DNA of 19,596 nt from an uncultured Burkholderiales bacterium (GTDB taxonomy: Bacteria; Pseudomonadota; Gammaproteobacteria; Burkholderiales; Burkholderiaceae_C): NCBI GenBank assembly GCA_903856995.1, contig CAIODK010000111.1, positions 1 to 19,596 of the forward strand. The letters run 5' to 3'. The first letter of the stretch is position 1, and each line of letters starts with the position of its first letter. Made by a program: the position numbers and the translations under genes. A model generated the notes under the pieces. It saw only the letters and a list, made by a program, of their open reading frames with translations. It did no database searches and was not told the origin of the DNA. Positions 15,790 through 19,596 of the stretch are shown here, one piece after another.

Positions 15790-16646
15790 GTCAGTCATAT
15801 TTACCGGGTCAACCGCACCAACTCCCACGCCATCACACCCAATTGGCCAACTATCAGGGGGTACATGTGCTGTTTCAGTTGCACGAGGGGGTCGCTACCA
15901 TTTCATTGAATCGCCCTGAACGCAAGAACCCACTGTCATTCGAGTCCTACGCTGAATTGCGCGACTTGTTCAGAGCCATGTGCTACGCAGATGATGTGCA
16001 CGCCGTCGTCATCACTGGGGCTGGCAACAACTTTTGCTCGGGAGGGGATGTGCATGAAATCATTGGCCCACTGACCCACTTAGACATGCCCGGCTTACTG
16101 GCTTTTACACGCATGACGGGTGATGTGATCAAGGCCATGCGGGCCTGTCCACAACCCATCATCGCGGCGGTGGACGGCATTTGCGCAGGGGCCGGGGCGC
16201 TGTTGTCACTGGCATCTGATTTGCGCTACGGCACAGAACGCAGCAAAACCTATTTCTTGTTCAACAAGGTAGGCCTTGCCGGATGCGACATGGGGGCGTG
16301 TGCCTTACTGCCCCGCGTCATTGGCCAAGGTCGTGCGTCTGAACTGCTCTACACAGGCCGTGGACTGCCAGGCGCAGAGGCGGAGCGCTGGGGTTTCTTC
16401 AACCGGCTTTGCACCCCCGAAGAGGTGTTGGCTCAGGCCCAAGCCATGGCACACGAACTGGCACAGGGCCCGACCTTTGCCAACGGCATGACCAAGAAGA
16501 TGTTGCAACAAGAATGGAACATGGGCGTGGATGAGGCGATCGAAGCCGAGGCACAAGCGCAGGCGATTTGCATGATGACCAACGACTTCCACCGCGCGTA
16601 CCACGCGTTTGTGGCCAAGCAGACCCCTGTATTTGAAGGAGACTGA
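15786..16646 (+). CDS. Crotonase-family enzyme (enoyl-CoA hydratase/isomerase-like)
   Basis: A 286-residue crotonase with an N-terminal extension of about 28 residues before VHVLFQLHEG. SLNRPERKNPLS, the first oxyanion-hole segment NNFCSGGDVHE, and the second, GICAGAGALLSLASD, are intact. By hand alignment with rat mitochondrial hydratase, however, catalytic Glu144 is Leu139 here and Glu164 falls on about Asn160. Instead there is Asp168 in GCDMGA, at the place where PaaG-type isomerases and 4-chlorobenzoyl-CoA dehalogenase keep their catalytic aspartate. Simple hydration is thus doubtful; isomerisation, hydrolysis or ring opening is possible. In the Azoarcus cluster the equivalent is called an enoyl-CoA hydratase. 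It is coupled to the MarR gene by ATGA and followed by the acyl-CoA dehydrogenase after one base. Confidence 0.85.
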   Translation: MSQSYLPGQPHQLPRHHTQLANYQGVHVLFQLHEGVATISLNRPERKNPLSFESYAELRDLFRAMCYADDVHAVVITGAGNNFCSGGDVHEIIGPLTHLDMPGLLAFTRMTGDVIKAMRACPQPIIAAVDGICAGAGALLSLASDLRYGTERSKTYFLFNKVGLAGCDMGACALLPRVIGQGRASELLYTGRGLPGAEAERWGFFNRLCTPEEVLAQAQAMAHELAQGPTFANGMTKKMLQQEWNMGVDEAIEAEAQAQAICMMTNDFHRAYHAFVAKQTPVFEGD

Positions 16647-16647
16647 T

Positions 16648-17835
16648 GTGCCTAGCCCTCTCGCAATTCCACGCGCCTGGCCAGCCCAACTGGATTGGCC
16701 TTTCTTTGACGATGTGCATCGCCATCTCAAACGCGACTTACAGGTATGGGCGGGCGCACACATACGACACGAACACACCGACGAAGCGTCAGTCGATGCC
16801 GCTTGCAAACAATGGGTGCATGACTTAGGCCAAGCAGGTTGGTTGCGACATGCCGTGGCTGGCAAAACGTATGGCGGCTTGAACGACACCATGGACACAC
16901 GCAGCATTTGTTTGTTGCGTGAAGAACTGGCATGGCACCACGGCTTGGCGGACTTCAGTTTCGCCATGCAGGGACTCGGGTCGGGTGCCATCAGCCTATT
17001 TGGCTCGGAGGCACAAAAGAAACGTTACCTGCCACGGGTGGCAACCGGCCAAGCCATCGCGGCATTTGCTTTGAGCGAGCCAGACGCGGGATCGGACGTG
17101 GCAGCCATGCGGTGCAGCGCGACGCTGGCAGGCGATCACTACATCTTGAATGGTGAAAAGACGTGGATATCCAACGGCGGGATTGCCGATTTCTATGTGC
17201 TGTTCGCCCGCACCGATGAGGCGCCTGGCGCAAAAGGCATCAGCGCCTTCATCGTGGATGCGGATACACCCGGGCTAGAGATAGCCGAGCGCATCGAAGT
17301 CATCGCCCCTCACCCACTGGCACGTTTGCGTTTTAACCAAGTACGCGTTCCCGTAACGCAGCGCATTGGTGAAAGCGGGGCGGGGTTCAAAGTCGCCATG
17401 GCTACCTTGGATGTGTTCCGTACCTCGGTGGCCGCTGCCGCGCTAGGCTTTGCCCGTCGCGCGCTGGATGAGTCTGTGCAATGGGTCAAGCAACGGCCCA
17501 TGTTTGGGCACACCTTGGCAGATTTTCAAATCACCCAAACCAAGCTGGCGGAGATGGTCACGCTTTTGGATGCAGCCAGCCTGCTCACCTACCGTGCGGC
17601 TTGGTTGCGAGACCAAGGGCAACGCATCACCCAAGAGGCCGCGATGGCTAAATTGACGGCGACCGAAAATGCGCAACGCATCATCGACATGGCGGTGCAA
17701 CTGCACGGCGGCATGGGTGTGAAAAAGGGTTGCATCGTGGAGTCCTTGTACCGAGAAATTCGAGCCCTCAGAATTTATGAAGGGGCGACGGAGGTGCAAC
17801 AACTCATCATCGGGCGCGAGTTACTCAAACGCTAA
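16648..17835 (+). CDS. Acyl-CoA dehydrogenase, GTG start
   Basis: A 395-residue FAD acyl-CoA dehydrogenase that would insert a double bond into a saturated CoA thioester and hand electrons to ETF. Signature segments are FALSEPDAGSDVAAM (about 141-155), NGEKTWISNGG, the FAD helix QLHGGMGVKKG, and IYEGATEVQQ with the catalytic-type glutamate at 378. The frame is open upstream, but the best start is GTG 16648, six bases after AAGGAG (16636-16641) and one base after the crotonase stop. The competing ATG 16646 is out of frame. It is one of three beta-oxidation-type enzymes in the operon; the substrate is probably a ring-derived dicarboxylyl-CoA or alicyclic thioester, which is inference. Confidence 0.9.
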   Translation: MPSPLAIPRAWPAQLDWPFFDDVHRHLKRDLQVWAGAHIRHEHTDEASVDAACKQWVHDLGQAGWLRHAVAGKTYGGLNDTMDTRSICLLREELAWHHGLADFSFAMQGLGSGAISLFGSEAQKKRYLPRVATGQAIAAFALSEPDAGSDVAAMRCSATLAGDHYILNGEKTWISNGGIADFYVLFARTDEAPGAKGISAFIVDADTPGLEIAERIEVIAPHPLARLRFNQVRVPVTQRIGESGAGFKVAMATLDVFRTSVAAAALGFARRALDESVQWVKQRPMFGHTLADFQITQTKLAEMVTLLDAASLLTYRAAWLRDQGQRITQEAAMAKLTATENAQRIIDMAVQLHGGMGVKKGCIVESLYREIRALRIYEGATEVQQLIIGRELLKR

Positions 17836-17845
17836 CGAGGTACTT

Positions 17846-19510
17846 ATGACATCCCAACCGATGACACATTCTTCCCATGTGGACACGTTTGCCCGTGACC
17901 ACTTGCCACCGGCGGAACAGTGGCCTGTGTTTTTGTTTGATGCGCCAGAGTTGCAGTACCCAGAACTTCTCAACGTCACCTCCGAATTGGTGGACAGTCA
18001 CATCTCACAAGGCCGCGCCGCGAACCCTGCTTTGCATGGTCAATCGGTGGACGGCCCATTCACTTGGAGCTACCAAACGCTGCAACAAAAAGTTGACCAA
18101 ATTGCCTTTGTGCTGACACGCGACATGGGCCTTGTTGCCGGTAACCGCTTGTTGTTACGCGGCGCCAATAGCCCCATGATGGCGGCTTGTTTTTTGGCTG
18201 GCTTGAAAGCAGGTTTGGTAATGGTCCCCACCATGCCGCTGTTGCGTGCCGCAGAACTGCACACGGTCATGGACAAAGCCCAAGTCAGCGCGGCCTTGTG
18301 CGCTAGCAATTTGGCAGATGAGTTGACCTATTGCTTAGACGCCACCCATCCCCAACATACCCCTTGCCTCACACACGTGATGCCGTTTGGCGGTGCACAC
18401 GGTGACCGTTTAGAACATTTGATGGCGCAATACACGCAGCCCTTTCAAGCGCATCCCACGACGCGTGATGACGTGTGTTTGATTGCCTTCACCAGCGGGA
18501 CCACAGGCAGCCCCAAAGGCACCATGCACTTCCACCGCGATGTGATGGCCATGTGCGATCTATTTCCACGCCACGTGCTGCACATGACACCGAAAGACGT
18601 GGTGTGCGGCACGCCACCGATTGCGTTCACGTTCGGCTTAGGGGGTCTGCTGGCATTCCCTTTGCGTTACGGCGCATCCACAGTCTTGCTTGAAAAACAC
18701 AGCCCTGAGACTTTGCTGCAAACCATTGCCAAGTACAAAGCGACGCAGTGCTACACAGCCCCCACCTTCTACCGTCAAATGGCAGCGCTGGCGCATGGCT
18801 TTGATGTGAGCAGTTTGCAACATCCCGTTTCTGCGGGAGAGGCTTTGCCAGATAGCACGCGTCAGTTGTGGAAACAACAAACAGGTATCGAAATCACCGA
18901 CGGCATTGGCGGTACGGAGATGATTCACATCTACATCGCCAGCGCCGGCAAGCAGGCACGCCCTGGCAGCATCGGTCAAGTGGTTCCGGGCTATGTGGCA
19001 CAGATTGTTGATGAAGAGATGCACCCCGTCCCTCCAGGCACACCCGGACGCTTGGCGATTCGCGGCCCTACCGGTTGCCGCTACTTGAGCGACCCGCGGC
19101 AAACCGACTACGTGAAACAAGGTTGGAACCTACCTGGCGACACCTTTGTGATGAGTGCCGATGGCTACTTCAGCTACATGGCGCGCAACGACGACATGAT
19201 CATCTCTGCGGGTTACAACATTGCAGGCCCAGAAGTCGAGGGGGCTCTGATGCAACACCCCGCCGTCTCTGAGTGTGGCGTGGTGGGCATCGCGGATCCA
19301 GAGCGCGGGCAGATCGTGATGGCCTTTGTGGCACTCAAACCCGAATACAGCGCTGATGCCGATATGGTGGAAACCTTGCAAAACTTCGTCAAAAAAAATA
19401 TCGCTCCGTTCAAATACCCACGACGTATTCAATTCATCCCGGCCTTGCCAAGGACCGAAACAGGCAAGCTACAACGTTTCCGTTTGCGGCAAATGGCAAC
19501 ACACCCTTAA
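17846..19510 (+). CDS. abmG: 2-aminobenzoate-CoA ligase (AMP-forming)
   Basis: A 554-residue adenylate-forming ligase of the benzoate-CoA ligase branch, expected to convert 2-aminobenzoate, ATP and CoA to 2-aminobenzoyl-CoA. Motifs in order: P-loop FTSGTTGSPKG from Phe215, the aromatic pocket segment PPIAFTFGLGG, DGIGGTEMIH (A5), NLPGDTF (A7), ARNDDMIISAGYNIAGPEVE (A8), and Lys541 in ETGKLQRF (A10). PIAFTFGLGG and IGGTEM distinguish it from the fatty-acid-type synthetase at 3791-5563. The open frame begins earlier, but ATG 17846 has ACGAGG five bases upstream and gives the usual length; it lies 10 bases after the acyl-CoA dehydrogenase. Substrate specificity (2-aminobenzoate against benzoate or salicylate) rests on the operon. 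Confidence 0.88.
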   Translation: MTSQPMTHSSHVDTFARDHLPPAEQWPVFLFDAPELQYPELLNVTSELVDSHISQGRAANPALHGQSVDGPFTWSYQTLQQKVDQIAFVLTRDMGLVAGNRLLLRGANSPMMAACFLAGLKAGLVMVPTMPLLRAAELHTVMDKAQVSAALCASNLADELTYCLDATHPQHTPCLTHVMPFGGAHGDRLEHLMAQYTQPFQAHPTTRDDVCLIAFTSGTTGSPKGTMHFHRDVMAMCDLFPRHVLHMTPKDVVCGTPPIAFTFGLGGLLAFPLRYGASTVLLEKHSPETLLQTIAKYKATQCYTAPTFYRQMAALAHGFDVSSLQHPVSAGEALPDSTRQLWKQQTGIEITDGIGGTEMIHIYIASAGKQARPGSIGQVVPGYVAQIVDEEMHPVPPGTPGRLAIRGPTGCRYLSDPRQTDYVKQGWNLPGDTFVMSADGYFSYMARNDDMIISAGYNIAGPEVEGALMQHPAVSECGVVGIADPERGQIVMAFVALKPEYSADADMVETLQNFVKKNIAPFKYPRRIQFIPALPRTETGKLQRFRLRQMATHP

Positions 19511-19526
19511 CTAAGAAGGCACACCT

Positions 19527-19596
19527 ATGCGCAAAGTATTACAACCAGAGGGCTGGATTGAGCCCAAGGGCTATGCGAATGGCATTGAAGTCCGAG
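19527..19596 (+). CDS. RidA-family protein, N-terminal part (runs off window)
   Basis: Only 23 codons are visible. They read MRKVLQPEGWIEPKGYANGI and onward, which I recognise as the start of a RidA/YjgF-family protein. The ATG at 19527 has GAAGG about eight bases upstream and lies 16 bases after the ligase stop, in the same orientation. RidA proteins hydrolyse reactive enamine/imine intermediates and release ammonia. That fits a pathway that must shed the 2-amino group. The Azoarcus evansii 2-aminobenzoate operon encodes a protein described at the time as a putative translation inhibitor, the old name for this family. The active-site arginine lies beyond the edge and cannot be checked. Confidence 0.7.
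   Translation, partial: MRKVLQPEGWIEPKGYANGIEVR

Noticed and set aside
16609..16647. Upstream in-frame ATG for the acyl-CoA dehydrogenase
   Set aside because: It would overlap the crotonase by 38 bases and lacks a ribosome site, whereas GTG 16648 has a near-ideal AAGGAG.
12123..19510. Operon as a recently acquired mobile island
   Set aside because: No transposase, integrase, tRNA or flanking repeat is visible. Codon use looks only slightly different by eye, and I could not measure it.

Overview
The window looks like a chromosomal segment of a betaproteobacterium of the Burkholderiales, most like Comamonadaceae. That placement is an inference from protein flavour (E. coli-type ArgG, type I MurB, YajQ, PlsY, the gene order prfB-pepN-fbp) and from moderately high GC with heavy use of TTG, CGC and AAC codons. 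No rRNA or other marker is present to fix the genus. Genes are dense. The longest gap between genes is about 146 bases, and I see no tRNA, rRNA, CRISPR array or insertion sequence.

Left part (1-5563): the end of argG runs into a bidirectional UUCG-loop terminator and meets murB on the opposite strand. murB diverges from yajQ across 39 bases that hold a perfect 10-base palindrome. yajQ overlaps convergently with plsY. A minus-strand run then reads (from right to left) an acyl-CoA synthetase, a Tas-like aldo/keto reductase and plsY.

Middle part (5589-11976): all on the plus strand. An alpha/beta hydrolase and a small predicted outer-membrane beta-barrel protein come first. They are followed by the tightly spaced housekeeping run prfB-pepN-fbp. 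prfB (release factor 2) carries the classical autoregulatory +1 frameshift site: its in-frame TGA at 7228-7230 must be bypassed to make the full 367-residue protein.

Right part (about 12046-19596): a catabolic operon that matches, gene type for gene type, the aerobic 2-aminobenzoate (anthranilate)-CoA pathway described in Azoarcus evansii. It encodes a monooxygenase/old-yellow-enzyme fusion (2-aminobenzoyl-CoA monooxygenase/reductase), an SDR dehydrogenase, a MarR regulator, a crotonase-family enzyme, an acyl-CoA dehydrogenase, an aryl-CoA ligase, and the start of a RidA-family protein cut by the window edge. The first four genes overlap by ATGA at each junction. The proposed flow is: the ligase makes the CoA thioester, the fusion enzyme hydroxylates and dearomatises the ring, the dehydrogenase/crotonase/acyl-CoA dehydrogenase set carries out beta-oxidation-like steps, and RidA may hydrolyse enamine/imine intermediates. 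Upstream lie a consensus -35 box and a 31-base dyad that is a strong candidate for the MarR operator.

I do not see a wholly undescribed system. The least settled points are the operator dyad, the crotonase that lacks both classical catalytic glutamates (so its step is open), and which enzyme opens the ring.
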